Below, piece after piece: positions 27,699 to 35,674 of a stretch of DNA of 64,000 nt. Under the pieces are notes generated by a model, which was not told the origin of the DNA, made no database searches, and saw only the letters and a program-made list of their open reading frames with translations. The position numbers and the translations under genes were made by a program. The stretch is from positions 1 through 64,000 of the forward strand of contig NZ_CP069811.1 in the NCBI RefSeq assembly GCF_016894385.1, given 5' to 3'. This stretch comes from Cupriavidus oxalaticus (GTDB lineage Bacteria; Pseudomonadota; Gammaproteobacteria; Burkholderiales; Burkholderiaceae). The stretch's first letter is position 1. Every line of letters starts with the position of its first letter.

Positions 27699-28883
27699 AT
27701 GCTCAATACCGGATTCTCACCCTGGCCGAGCTTCAGCCAGGAAGAGGCGCAGGCAGTGCAGCGCGTGCTGCTCTCGAACCGTGTCAACTACTGGACCGGC
27801 ACCGAATGCCGCGACTTCGAAAAGGAGTTCGCGGCCTGGTGCGGCGCCGGGCATGCCATTACGCTGGCAAATGGCACGCTGGCGCTCGATGTGGCGCTGC
27901 GCGCGCTGGATATCGGGCCGGGTGACGAGGTGGTGGTCGCGCCCCGGACCTTCCTCGCCAGCGTCTCCTGCGTCGTCAACGCGGGGGCGACGCCGGTGTT
28001 CGCGGACGTCGATGCTGACAGCGGCAACCTCAGCGCCCGCACCATCGCGGCCGTGCTGACGCCGCGCACGCGCGCCCTCATCTGCGTGCACCTCGGGGGC
28101 TTGCCGTGCGACATGGATCCCATCATGGCGCTGGCACGCGAGCACGGGCTCAAGGTGATCGAGGACTGCGCGCAGGCGCACGGGGCCGTCTACAAGGGAC
28201 GCATGGTCGGCACCATCGGCGATGTCGGGGCCTGGTCCTTCTGCCAGGACAAGATCATGACCACCGGGGGCGAGGGCGGCATGGTCACCACCAGCGATCC
28301 CGTGCTGTGGTCGCGCATGTGGTCGTACAAGGATCACGGCAAGAGCTGGGAGGCCATGTATGACCGCGCGCATCCGCCGGGCTTCCGCTGGGTGCACGAC
28401 TCCTTCGGCACCAACTGGCGCATGACCGAGATGCAGGCCGCGATCGGCCGCATCCAGTTGCGGCGCATGGCGGACTGGCACGCCCGGCGTAGCGCCAACG
28501 CGATGGCGCTGGCCGGCGCGCTTGGCGCCTGCGACGGCCTGTACGTGCCGTTGCCGCCTGCCGGCGTGGAGCATGCCTGGTACAAGTTCCATGCGTTCGT
28601 GCAGCCGCATCGTCTCGCCGAAGGCTGGAGCCGCGACAGCATCATGGCTGCCGTCAACGCGGCGGGAGTGCCGTGCTATACCGGTGGCTGTGCCGAGGTC
28701 TACCTGGAAAAGGCCTTCGACGGAACCGGATGGCGTCCCGCCTCGCGATTGCCGGTGGCACGGGCGCTGGGCGAGACCAGCCTGATGTTCCTCGTGCATC
28801 CCACACTGACGCAAGACGAAGTGCACAGGACCGCGCAGGTAGTGCTCAGCGTGATGGAGCAGGCAACGCGCGCCGCAGCGTAA
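27699..28883 (+). CDS. DegT/DnrJ/EryC1/StrS sugar aminotransferase
   Basis: A 394-residue PLP-dependent aminotransferase. The start is the ATG at 27699, after GGAAATCGGCA. The PLP-binding lysine is Lys185 in FCQDKIMTTGGEGGMVTT. Other family motifs are ANGTLALDVALRALDIGPGD near the N-terminus, VIEDCAQAHGAVYKG, and GTNWRMTEMQAAIGRIQL. These enzymes aminate a 4-keto-6-deoxy (or 3-keto) nucleotide sugar; the dehydratase at 32015 can supply the 4-keto substrate. It lies 46 bases after the PglC-like gene and its stop overlaps the next start (TAATG). Confidence 0.93.
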   Translation: MLNTGFSPWPSFSQEEAQAVQRVLLSNRVNYWTGTECRDFEKEFAAWCGAGHAITLANGTLALDVALRALDIGPGDEVVVAPRTFLASVSCVVNAGATPVFADVDADSGNLSARTIAAVLTPRTRALICVHLGGLPCDMDPIMALAREHGLKVIEDCAQAHGAVYKGRMVGTIGDVGAWSFCQDKIMTTGGEGGMVTTSDPVLWSRMWSYKDHGKSWEAMYDRAHPPGFRWVHDSFGTNWRMTEMQAAIGRIQLRRMADWHARRSANAMALAGALGACDGLYVPLPPAGVEHAWYKFHAFVQPHRLAEGWSRDSIMAAVNAAGVPCYTGGCAEVYLEKAFDGTGWRPASRLPVARALGETSLMFLVHPTLTQDEVHRTAQVVLSVMEQATRAAA

Positions 28884-29551
28884 TGACGAATTTCCTGTGG
28901 AACCATTACCTCTATTTCGGCGAGAGCCGCCTGGCACTGCCGCTGGCGGCCTGGATCGCAGTCTGCCTGGCGGTGGCCGGCCAGGGCATGCGCGCGCTGT
29001 GCTGGACGGTATCGTTCGGTATCGGTGCCACGCTGGTGATGGCGGCCAAGTCCGCGTTCAGCTACTCGGGCTGGTCGCTCCCGTCGCTCGGTGTCTACAG
29101 CGTCAGCGGGCATGCGATGCTGACAGCCGCGGTGTATCCCGTGCTGCTGATGCTGCTGGGCTCCGCGCTGGGCAGGTACACGGGCTGGCTCGGGCTGGCG
29201 GCGGGAGTGGCGCTGGCGCTGTTCATGCCGGTGGTGCTGGTGACGGATTTCCACCATACGGTGGGCGAGTCGCTGATCGGGCTGGGTGTCGGCCTTGCGG
29301 TTGCCGGCATGACGCTGTGGCGCTGGCAGCCGGTGCGGTTGCGCCACGCCGGCGCGACCGTGGCAATGCTGCTGCCGCTGGCGCTGCTGTTCGATCCCCG
29401 CGACGCCGTCGAAGACATGCGCGACGCGCTGCATGGCCGCGCCATGCAGTGGACCGGGGCAACCGGCGAATACTGGCGCAGTATTGATCCCGATCCTGCA
29501 ACGGGGAGGCGAGTCGTCTCCGTCGGGTTCTTCAGGGCGGGCGGCGCGTGA
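28883..29551 (+). CDS. PAP2-like membrane phosphatase
   Basis: A 222-residue membrane protein with six hydrophobic segments. The start overlaps the aminotransferase stop (TAATG). It has degenerate type-2 phosphatidic acid phosphatase motifs: Lys in AAKSAF, SVSGHAM (SGH with the acid-base His), and DFHHTVGESLIG with the nucleophile-type His but Glu in place of the usual Asp and no clear Arg. The likely substrate is a polyprenyl pyrophosphate (recycling of undecaprenyl-PP after polymerisation). The missing Arg leaves activity unsure. Confidence 0.72.
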   Translation: MTNFLWNHYLYFGESRLALPLAAWIAVCLAVAGQGMRALCWTVSFGIGATLVMAAKSAFSYSGWSLPSLGVYSVSGHAMLTAAVYPVLLMLLGSALGRYTGWLGLAAGVALALFMPVVLVTDFHHTVGESLIGLGVGLAVAGMTLWRWQPVRLRHAGATVAMLLPLALLFDPRDAVEDMRDALHGRAMQWTGATGEYWRSIDPDPATGRRVVSVGFFRAGGA

Positions 29552-29636
29552 AGCCGGGCCGGTCGTGCGCCGCATGCCGGGAGGCCCATCGGGCGAACGC
29601 GTGGCCTTCGCCCGGATTTCTCATTGAGCACGCGGG

Positions 29637-30722
29637 ATGGCCCCCATGACACCTGCCTCGGAATTCGGCTCATTCTTTCATCTCGATCCGGCGGCCCCGC
29701 TGGTCCATCTGGCCTCTTTGGCCTCTTTGGCCTCTTCGGGCGGAGAGCCCTGGCTGCGCCCGGGCGACCTGCTGACCGGCTCCGGGCGCGATGCGCTGCG
29801 GGCGATCGTGGCGCAGGGGCGCTCGCGCGGCTGGCGGCGGATCTACGCGCCGAGCTACTACTGCCACGCGGTACTTGACGACCTCGCTGGCGACATCGAC
29901 GTGCGCATGTATCCGCACGCCCCGTTCGGCGACGCCACGCCGCTCTTGCTGGCGCCGGACGAGGCGGCGATCGTTCCCGAATACTTCGGCCTGCGGGCCG
30001 AGGTTGAAGTGCAGGGCGGCAGCGTCCTGCTCGACCGCTCGCATGACCTGCTCGCCGACTGGTCCTATGCCCGTGCGCCGGACTACGTGTTCGCATCGCT
30101 GCGCAAGACCTTGCCCGTTCCCGACGGGGGGCTGGTGCGGCCACTGACCGGGCAGGCACTCACGCCCGCCCTTGCGCCCACCCCGGGGCATGCGCGCGCC
30201 GCCGCCGGCATGGCCGCTGCCATGTCGATGAAGGCCGCGTACCTGGCAGGCGCGCAGGTCGACAAGGCAACCTTCCTGGCGCTCGCGGGCGAGGCAGAAG
30301 GCAACCTGCGCAGCGACGCCGAGATCTCCGGGCCGTCCATGCTCACGCGCGTGCTGGCGCCGGCGCTTGACCTCGGCCGGATGCGGCAGCGGCGGCGCGA
30401 TAACCTGGCGCTGCTGGCGGCCCGCATGGCTGGCCTGCCCGCTCGCCTGCAATGGCAGGAAACACCGGCGTACGGCATCCTGCTGTGCGCCGACGCGCCA
30501 CAGCGCGACCGCATCCGGCAACGGCTGATCGCGAGGGATGTCTACCCGGCGGTCTTGTGGCCCATGACCTGGCCCGCCGCCACCGAGGACAACCGCCGGC
30601 TGTCCGGGCGCATCCTGGTCGTGCATGCCGACCATCGCTATGGCCCGCGAGACATCGAGCGCCTTGCCGAAATCATTCTGGACGTTGCCACCAATCCCGA
30701 TACTTCCGACGAGGATCGATGA
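29637..30722 (+). CDS. DegT-like PLP-fold protein, atypical
   Basis: A 361-residue protein that fits a divergent DegT-type aminotransferase fold: GSGRDALRAIVAQG near the start, YAPSYYCHAVLDDL, and the probable PLP lysine Lys157 in FASLRKTLPVPDGG. It lacks the GEGG signature of the sibling at 27699. The N-terminus contains LASLASLASS, encoded by a 9-bp repeat (about 29709-29736). Starts at 29637 and 29646 are both possible. It sits between the PAP2 gene and the FemAB/GNAT gene, whose ATG overlaps its stop. Role unknown; a sugar aminotransferase or a catalytically dead homologue are both possible. Confidence 0.7.
   Translation: MAPMTPASEFGSFFHLDPAAPLVHLASLASLASSGGEPWLRPGDLLTGSGRDALRAIVAQGRSRGWRRIYAPSYYCHAVLDDLAGDIDVRMYPHAPFGDATPLLLAPDEAAIVPEYFGLRAEVEVQGGSVLLDRSHDLLADWSYARAPDYVFASLRKTLPVPDGGLVRPLTGQALTPALAPTPGHARAAAGMAAAMSMKAAYLAGAQVDKATFLALAGEAEGNLRSDAEISGPSMLTRVLAPALDLGRMRQRRRDNLALLAARMAGLPARLQWQETPAYGILLCADAPQRDRIRQRLIARDVYPAVLWPMTWPAATEDNRRLSGRILVVHADHRYGPRDIERLAEIILDVATNPDTSDEDR
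29709..29736. repeat. 9-bp tandem repeat inside the DegT-like gene
   Basis: Three copies of a CCTCTTTGG unit encode Leu-Ala-Ser three times. In-frame copy-number change would lengthen or shorten the N-terminus by three residues. Confidence 0.75.
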
Positions 30723-31744
30723 TGAAGACCAATCTACTGGAGACTTCCAGCGCCGAATGGCTCGCGGTGCTCCAGCGTTGCCGGCATGACAGCCACCACA
30801 TGCCGGGCTGGTTGCGGGCATCGCAGCACGAAGGCGGCGGCAAGCCATTTGCCGTCCACGTCACGGACGGCAGCCACGAGTTGTTGTTGCCGCTGCTGAA
30901 CCGGGACATCAACGGCAAGGACTGGGACGCGAGTTCACCCTACGGGTTTGCCGGCCCCGTCGTCAGCGACGACGCCCCGCCCTCGTTCGTCGACGAGGCC
31001 ATGACGGCGGCCATGGCGCTGCTGCGCGAGCAGGGCTGCGTCTCGTGCTTTATCCGGCTGAATCCGATCGTCAATGCGCAATGGCGCAGTTCCGTTGGCA
31101 CGCTGATCGAGCATGGCCTGACGATCTCGATCGACCTGTCCAAGAGCGAGGCCGAGCACTGGCGGGACACCTCGCACGGGCACAGGCTGGAGATTTCCAA
31201 GGCAATGCGGGCCGGGGTCACGGTGCGCATGGATGAGACGCTGGCAACGCTGCCGCATTTCATCCGTCTCTACAACGCGTCGATGGACAGGCTGCGTGCA
31301 TCCGACTACTACTTCTTCGACGATGCCTACCACTACAGCCTGGCCCGGGAGCTCGGTGACCGGCTGCGGCTGTTTGTGGCGGAAGAGGACGGCGTCATCA
31401 TCGGCGGCGCGACGGTCACGGTGTCCGGCGAAGGCGGCATCCTGCAGGGCCACCTGATGGGCATCGACGCCCGATACCGGCACCGGCAGCCGAGCAAGAT
31501 CCTGCTGCACGCCATCCGACAGTGGGGACGGGAGCAGGGGCACCGGTACTACCACCTCGGCGGAGGCCTGGGCGGATCGGCGGAGGATTCGCTGTTCCGC
31601 TTCAAGCGCGGGTTTTCGCCGGACACGCATGCATTCAGCACGCAGCGCGTGGTGGTGGATGCCGACAAGTACCAGGCGCTGTGCGGCGGAGCGCCCGAGG
31701 TGCTGGAGGACCTGAGCGGGTTCTTCCCGGGTTATCGCAAGTAA
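30719..31744 (+). CDS. FemAB/GNAT-fold acyltransferase
   Basis: A 341-residue soluble protein. The ATG at 30719 overlaps the previous stop (ATGA) and follows GAGG; an ATG at 30722 is adjacent. It has a double GNAT (FemAB-like) layout: N-terminal substrate domain with SSPYGFAGPVVSDD, then DTSHGHRLEISKAMRAGVTV, FIRLYNASMDRLRASDYYFF, and LRLFVAEEDGVIIGGATVTV followed by LHAIRQWGREQGHRYYHLGG, a typical C-terminal GNAT core. Homologues in EPS loci (PEP-CTERM/FemAB type) may add acyl or aminoacyl groups to an amino sugar. It could supply the N-acylation step missing beside the aminotransferase. Last gene of the rightward operon. Confidence 0.8.
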   Translation: MMKTNLLETSSAEWLAVLQRCRHDSHHMPGWLRASQHEGGGKPFAVHVTDGSHELLLPLLNRDINGKDWDASSPYGFAGPVVSDDAPPSFVDEAMTAAMALLREQGCVSCFIRLNPIVNAQWRSSVGTLIEHGLTISIDLSKSEAEHWRDTSHGHRLEISKAMRAGVTVRMDETLATLPHFIRLYNASMDRLRASDYYFFDDAYHYSLARELGDRLRLFVAEEDGVIIGGATVTVSGEGGILQGHLMGIDARYRHRQPSKILLHAIRQWGREQGHRYYHLGGGLGGSAEDSLFRFKRGFSPDTHAFSTQRVVVDADKYQALCGGAPEVLEDLSGFFPGYRK

Positions 31745-31790
31745 GGCGGCAAGTCAGGCAAGCAGACGTTCAGGGACCAGCAGCAAACAA

Positions 31791-31967
31791 AGGCCGCCCG
31801 TTGAGGCGTAATGCTGTTCAATTAACCACAGTCGTTCCCGCGCAGGCGGGAACCCAGTGACTTCATCCTCGCAGGGGACGTGAAAGACGCTGGATTCCCG
31901 CCTGCGCGGGAATGACGGTGGGGCTTGATACCTTAACTGGACGGCATTAGCCCGTTGAGGCGGCCTT
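31791..31967. terminator. Bidirectional intrinsic terminator split by an inserted element
   Basis: If the 142-base insertion at 31809-31950 and one 12-bp copy are removed, the sequence restores AAGGCCGCC-CGTTGA-GGCGGCCTT, a perfect 9-bp stem with a 6-base loop. It is followed by CTTCTTCTTG on the plus strand and by TTTGTTTG on the minus strand. It lies between the convergent genes ending at 31744 and 32015. In its present state each flank keeps only a 3-4 bp remnant stem. Confidence 0.7.
31797..31962. mobile_element. MITE-like palindromic element with 12-bp direct repeats
   Basis: CCCGTTGAGGCG occurs at 31797-31808 and again at 31951-31962, like a target-site duplication. Inside are imperfect terminal inverted repeats, TAATGCTGTTCAATTAA (31809-31825) and TTAACTGGACGGCATTA (31932-31948). 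A second inner inverted pair, TCGTTCCCGCGCAGGCGGGA at 31832-31851 and its partner at 31893-31917, is the widespread beta-proteobacterial CGTTCCCGC...GGAATGACG palindrome. There is no open reading frame, so it would be mobilised in trans. Confidence 0.75.
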
Positions 31968-32014
31968 CTTCTTGTGCGCGCGCCAGGGAGGTTTGCACCC
32001 CGGCCGCGCGCGGC

Positions 32015-34090
32015 TCAGCGCAGCTTGCCCGAACCCAGCAGGCGCGCGGGTTCGACTTCATTGCCGGCTTCGGGCTGGCTGCCGGCCTGGAACGCGATCC
32101 GGTGCAGCGCCACCGGCCGCGGCCCGAGCTGCCGCGGTGCCCTGGTGTCGTCCTGCACATCCTGGCTGCTGTCTGCCGGCGTGGCCCGCACCGGCTTGCG
32201 CGAGGATTCGCCAAGCGAGGAGTATGGGGCGTATTCCGGCACGATCGACTGCACCACCGTCTGTATGCTGACCTCGTCGCGGGAGTCGCAGGCCGCATAG
32301 AGCCGCGCCAGCTTTTCCTGCAGTTCCGCCTCTTCCAGGCGTGGCTCCTCCGAGCACATGATGCGTTCGTGCTCGCTCGGCGTGACGTTCCCGCCGATCA
32401 GCAGCTCTTCATAAAGCTTCTCCCCCGGGCGCAGGCCGACGAACGCGATCTCGATGTCGCCATTCGGGTTCTTGCTGGTGCGCTCCACCAGCCCCGCCAT
32501 CTCGATCATCGTTTTGGCCAGGTCCACGATCCGCACCGGCTGCCCCATGTCCAGCACGAACACCTCGCCGCCGCGCGCCATGGCGCCGGCCTGGATCACC
32601 AGTTGCGAGGCCTCGGGAATCAGCATGAAGAAGCGGATGACATCCGGGTGGGTGATCGTGATCGGCCCGCCCGCTTCGATCTGGCTGCGGAACAGCGGAA
32701 CCACCGAGCCGGAAGACCCCAGCACGTTGCCGAAGCGGACCATCGCGTAGACCGTGCGGGTACCGGGCCTGGCGGCGGCGGCCTGGAAGATCAGCTCCGC
32801 GATGCGCTTGCTCGCGCCCATCACGTTGGTGGGCCGCACCGCCTTGTCGGTTGAGACCAGCACGCACGTCTGCACGCCGAAGCGATCGGCCATGTTGGCG
32901 ATGGTGAGGGAGCCCAGCACATTGTTGCGAATGCCTTCGGGCATGTTGTCTTCGACCAGCGGAACGTGCTTGTACGCTGCGGCGTGGTAGATCGTATCGA
33001 CCTGCTGGCCCTGCATCGCCGCGGCCACCGCGTTGGGGTCGCACACCGAGCCGATGCGCGCCATCAGCGGCACCCCGGGGAAGTTGCGGCGCAGGTCCTG
33101 CTCGATCATGTACAGCGCCCACTCGGAATGGTCGAGCAGGATGATCTTGGCTGGCTGCTGCGAGGCGACCTGCCGGCACAGCTCGCTGCCGATGGAACCA
33201 CCTGCACCGGTCACCATGACGACCTTGCGGTGCGTGCACTTGGCGAACAGCGCCTCGCGCGGCGGCACGGGAGGCCGACCGAGCAGGTCCTCGAGCTTGA
33301 CTTCACGGATCGACTGCATGGTGATCTTGCGGTCTACCAGTTCCAGCAGCGTAGGCAGGGTTCGTACGCTCACCGCACACCGGTGCAGCTTGTCCAGGAT
33401 CCGCTTGCGCTGCTCCGGCGACAGGGATGGCACCGCCAGCACGACTTCGTCGACGCCCAGCCGCTGCAGCTCTGTCCTCAGGCGCGAGGTATGGAACACC
33501 GGCAGGTCGGCGAACGTGTGGTTGCCGAGCGAGCGATCGTCGTCGAAGAAGCAGACGGCCTCGTGGTCGACGCTGGCGCGCATGGCGCTGGCAAGCTGGA
33601 AGCCCGCCTCGCCGGCGCCGTAGATGGCGACATGCCGGGTCGGATGGCCGCGGGAGTTGCGCCACCGCTGGGTGCGCCGAACCAGGGCGCGGATCAGGAA
33701 ACGCGAGATCACCACGTAGGCAAAGGCGATGAACCAGTAGATCAGCAGGCCAGCGCGCGGCAGGCGGCTGTCGTTGATCAGGAACGATACCGCGTAGGTC
33801 AGCCCGACCAGGGCTGCCATGCTGATGCCGGCCGCCCATAGCACCTTGAGGTCGATATACCGCAGCACGGTCCGGTAGAGCCCGCTGAAGGCGAGCACCG
33901 GGATCGTCAGCACCGCGATGAACAGCGGCGGCAGGATCCCGTACTGCCTGATCAGTCCATCGTCCCCGGCACGCAGCAGCAGCGCCAGCGTGAAGCACAG
34001 TGGCAACGCGAGCATGTCGATCGTCATCATCAGGACGATCTTCTGCCGGCGCGTCAGGGATACGGGACTCGGCAAGCGCAGGCTGGTCAT
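32015..34090 (-). CDS. Nucleoside-diphosphate-sugar 4,6-dehydratase, membrane-bound (PglF/WbpM/CapD-like)
   Basis: A 691-residue membrane enzyme. The ATG at 34090 has AGGAGGTG 6 bases upstream. Four N-terminal membrane helices (residues about 17-125) are followed by a first Rossmann domain (HVAIYGAGEAGFQLASAM, about 150). The SDR catalytic domain starts VVMVTGAGGSIGSELCRQVA near 290, with STDKAVRPTNVMGASKR near 410-427 replacing the usual Tyr-Lys pair as in WbpM/PglF. It converts UDP-GlcNAc to the 4-keto-6-deoxy sugar, the substrate of the DegT aminotransferase at 27699. The C-terminal tail of about 90 residues is low-complexity. Convergent with the acyltransferase gene across the split terminator. 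Confidence 0.93.
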   Translation of the reverse strand: MTSLRLPSPVSLTRRQKIVLMMTIDMLALPLCFTLALLLRAGDDGLIRQYGILPPLFIAVLTIPVLAFSGLYRTVLRYIDLKVLWAAGISMAALVGLTYAVSFLINDSRLPRAGLLIYWFIAFAYVVISRFLIRALVRRTQRWRNSRGHPTRHVAIYGAGEAGFQLASAMRASVDHEAVCFFDDDRSLGNHTFADLPVFHTSRLRTELQRLGVDEVVLAVPSLSPEQRKRILDKLHRCAVSVRTLPTLLELVDRKITMQSIREVKLEDLLGRPPVPPREALFAKCTHRKVVMVTGAGGSIGSELCRQVASQQPAKIILLDHSEWALYMIEQDLRRNFPGVPLMARIGSVCDPNAVAAAMQGQQVDTIYHAAAYKHVPLVEDNMPEGIRNNVLGSLTIANMADRFGVQTCVLVSTDKAVRPTNVMGASKRIAELIFQAAAARPGTRTVYAMVRFGNVLGSSGSVVPLFRSQIEAGGPITITHPDVIRFFMLIPEASQLVIQAGAMARGGEVFVLDMGQPVRIVDLAKTMIEMAGLVERTSKNPNGDIEIAFVGLRPGEKLYEELLIGGNVTPSEHERIMCSEEPRLEEAELQEKLARLYAACDSRDEVSIQTVVQSIVPEYAPYSSLGESSRKPVRATPADSSQDVQDDTRAPRQLGPRPVALHRIAFQAGSQPEAGNEVEPARLLGSGKLR

Positions 34091-34426
34091 GACCACACCT
34101 CCTGCCACGTCAGCCGGACCACGCCGGCCGGCCTCGGCTTCAACATCGTCACTGCTGTCCGCACGCCCTGGGACCGGCAGGGGACGGTTTCCGCTCGAAG
34201 GATCCATATCGGTGTGTTCATGGCACGGCTCTTCTTCTTCCCGTCAGCGCGCACGCCAGCGGCCGGCACGTTGCATGCCGTGGTACTGGCGGCGCAGCAC
34301 CCGGCACGATGTGCCGGTGTGATTCGCTTACCTGGAAAGCTATCGTGTCTGCACGGGGTGGTGCAATTGGGCTACGTGCGCTGCCGAACGCGGTTTCGGC
34401 GAAGGGGTAGCGGGCGGCGCTGCGTG

Positions 34427-34443
34427 CGCAGAAACGGGTACGC
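34427..34443 (+). repeat. Dispersed motif copy
   Basis: CGCAGAAACGGGTACGC, one base (C for T) from the window consensus; followed by ATGCCGG. Confidence 0.7.
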
Positions 34444-34561
34444 ATGCCGGCCGTGGGAGGGGCGTCGGAACGCCTCGGTGCGACGATGCAGGCACTGCAG
34501 CGGCGGGAATGGACACCGCCGATGCATTGCCGGCTCGATTCGCGCGGGGCGCTCGCGTATC

Positions 34562-34578
34562 CGCAGAAATGGGTACGC
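34562..34578 (+). repeat. Dispersed motif copy
   Basis: CGCAGAAATGGGTACGC, an exact consensus copy 135 bases from the previous one and in the same orientation. Confidence 0.75.
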
Positions 34579-34607
34579 CCGGGGCATGCCCCGGGCTGGC
34601 GCGCCGC

Positions 34608-35588
34608 TCAGTCGCGTGGCAGTGGCACGCCCAGGCCCGCCGCCGACGTACCCTCGCCACGGTCAGCGCGCGGATCGCGCAGCAACTGCCACAGGCGGCC
34701 CGCGGTGGCGTAGAAATCGCTGGCGCCGCGCGCGCCTGCGGTGCGCAGGTCGCGGCCCAGCGCGTGCGGCAGCGCCAGCAGCAGGAACAAGGCCGTCTTT
34801 ACCGGGCGCCGTTGGCCGCGCCGGTAGCGCTGGCAGGCCACGTACAGGCGCGCGGCGTCGCAGGCCGGGCCGGCGCGCTCGGCGCGTGCCGCGGGGCTTG
34901 AGGAACCTGAGGAACCTGAGGGACCTGAGGGGCGTGTGTCAGGCAGGCGCTGGTTGACGGCGCTCGCGACCAGCTCGATGCGGTAGCCCAGTTCCTGCAC
35001 CGCACGGCCAGTCAGCTCGAGTTCGTCGTAGCCGCCGGCAAGCTGCTCGTCGAAGCTGGCTTGCTCGAACAGCGCGCGCGGGAACACCGCGCTGTGCAGC
35101 AGCACGGAGCGCAGGCGTTCGCCGCGCCGGTAGTCCTGCGTGGGATCGCCCAGGAAGGCAGGCTTGCGCGGGCGCCCCGGCTGCCCCTGGCACACCTCGG
35201 TACCGGTCAGGATCAACGGTGTCGCGCAGCCGGCCGTGGCCCGGCGGATATGATCGTCGGCAATGCACTCGGCCATCTGCTGCAGGAAGGTCGGGCCCAG
35301 CAGGGTCTGGTCGTCGAGGAACAGCACGTGCGAACCGGTGACCGCGCGCAAGGCGCGGTTGCGGTTGGCCGCCCTGCAGCGGCGCGGCCCTTCCAGGTAC
35401 GTGACGTCCGGATGGTCGCAGCGCATCATCTCGCGCGTGGCGTAGCCGCTGCTGTCGTCGGTGACGATCAGCTGGTGCGGCGGCATGGTGGATTCGGCAA
35501 CCGCCTGCAGCGCGCGCTGCAGGCCCTCGGGATGGTCGCACGTGAGAATGCACACCGAAAAGGTGGGCAGGAAAGTGCTTGCCGGCAT
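34608..35588 (-). CDS. Glycosyltransferase family 2
   Basis: A 326-residue GT-A glycosyltransferase. The ATG at 35588 follows GGAGGGG 7 bases upstream. The N-terminal nucleotide-sugar motif FSVCILTCDHPEGLQRAL is followed by LIVTDDSSG, RAANRNRALRAVTGSHVLFL, and LDDQT as the DxD-type metal site. FDEQLAGGYDELELTGRAVQ is the conserved acceptor/base region. A low-complexity SGPSGSSGSSS linker is encoded by 9-bp repeats (34900-34930). The C-terminal helices may contact the membrane. Role: one sugar addition in the repeat unit, or modification of the polymer; leftward, 86 bases downstream of the regulator. Confidence 0.88.
   Translation of the reverse strand: MPASTFLPTFSVCILTCDHPEGLQRALQAVAESTMPPHQLIVTDDSSGYATREMMRCDHPDVTYLEGPRRCRAANRNRALRAVTGSHVLFLDDQTLLGPTFLQQMAECIADDHIRRATAGCATPLILTGTEVCQGQPGRPRKPAFLGDPTQDYRRGERLRSVLLHSAVFPRALFEQASFDEQLAGGYDELELTGRAVQELGYRIELVASAVNQRLPDTRPSGPSGSSGSSSPAARAERAGPACDAARLYVACQRYRRGQRRPVKTALFLLLALPHALGRDLRTAGARGASDFYATAGRLWQLLRDPRADRGEGTSAAGLGVPLPRD
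34900..34930. repeat. 9-bp tandem repeat inside the GT2 gene
   Basis: About 3.5 units of TGAGGAACC/TGAGGGACC encode the SGPSGSSGSS linker. In-frame slippage would change linker length. Confidence 0.75.
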
Positions 35589-35674
35589 GGTTGACCCCTC
35601 CGATGTTCGGCGTGAAGGCTGGCACGCGCGCCGGCGCCGTCTGGCGCGGGCACGGCGCGGTGCCAGTGATGCTG

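Larger units (their letters stand above)
34091..34607. other. Intergenic region with two dispersed-motif copies
   Basis: This 517-base gap lies between two leftward genes. It includes an AT-richer stretch at about 34320-34375 that may hold a promoter for the dehydratase gene. Two copies of the dispersed motif are at 34427-34443 and 34562-34578. No credible coding sequence. Confidence 0.5.
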
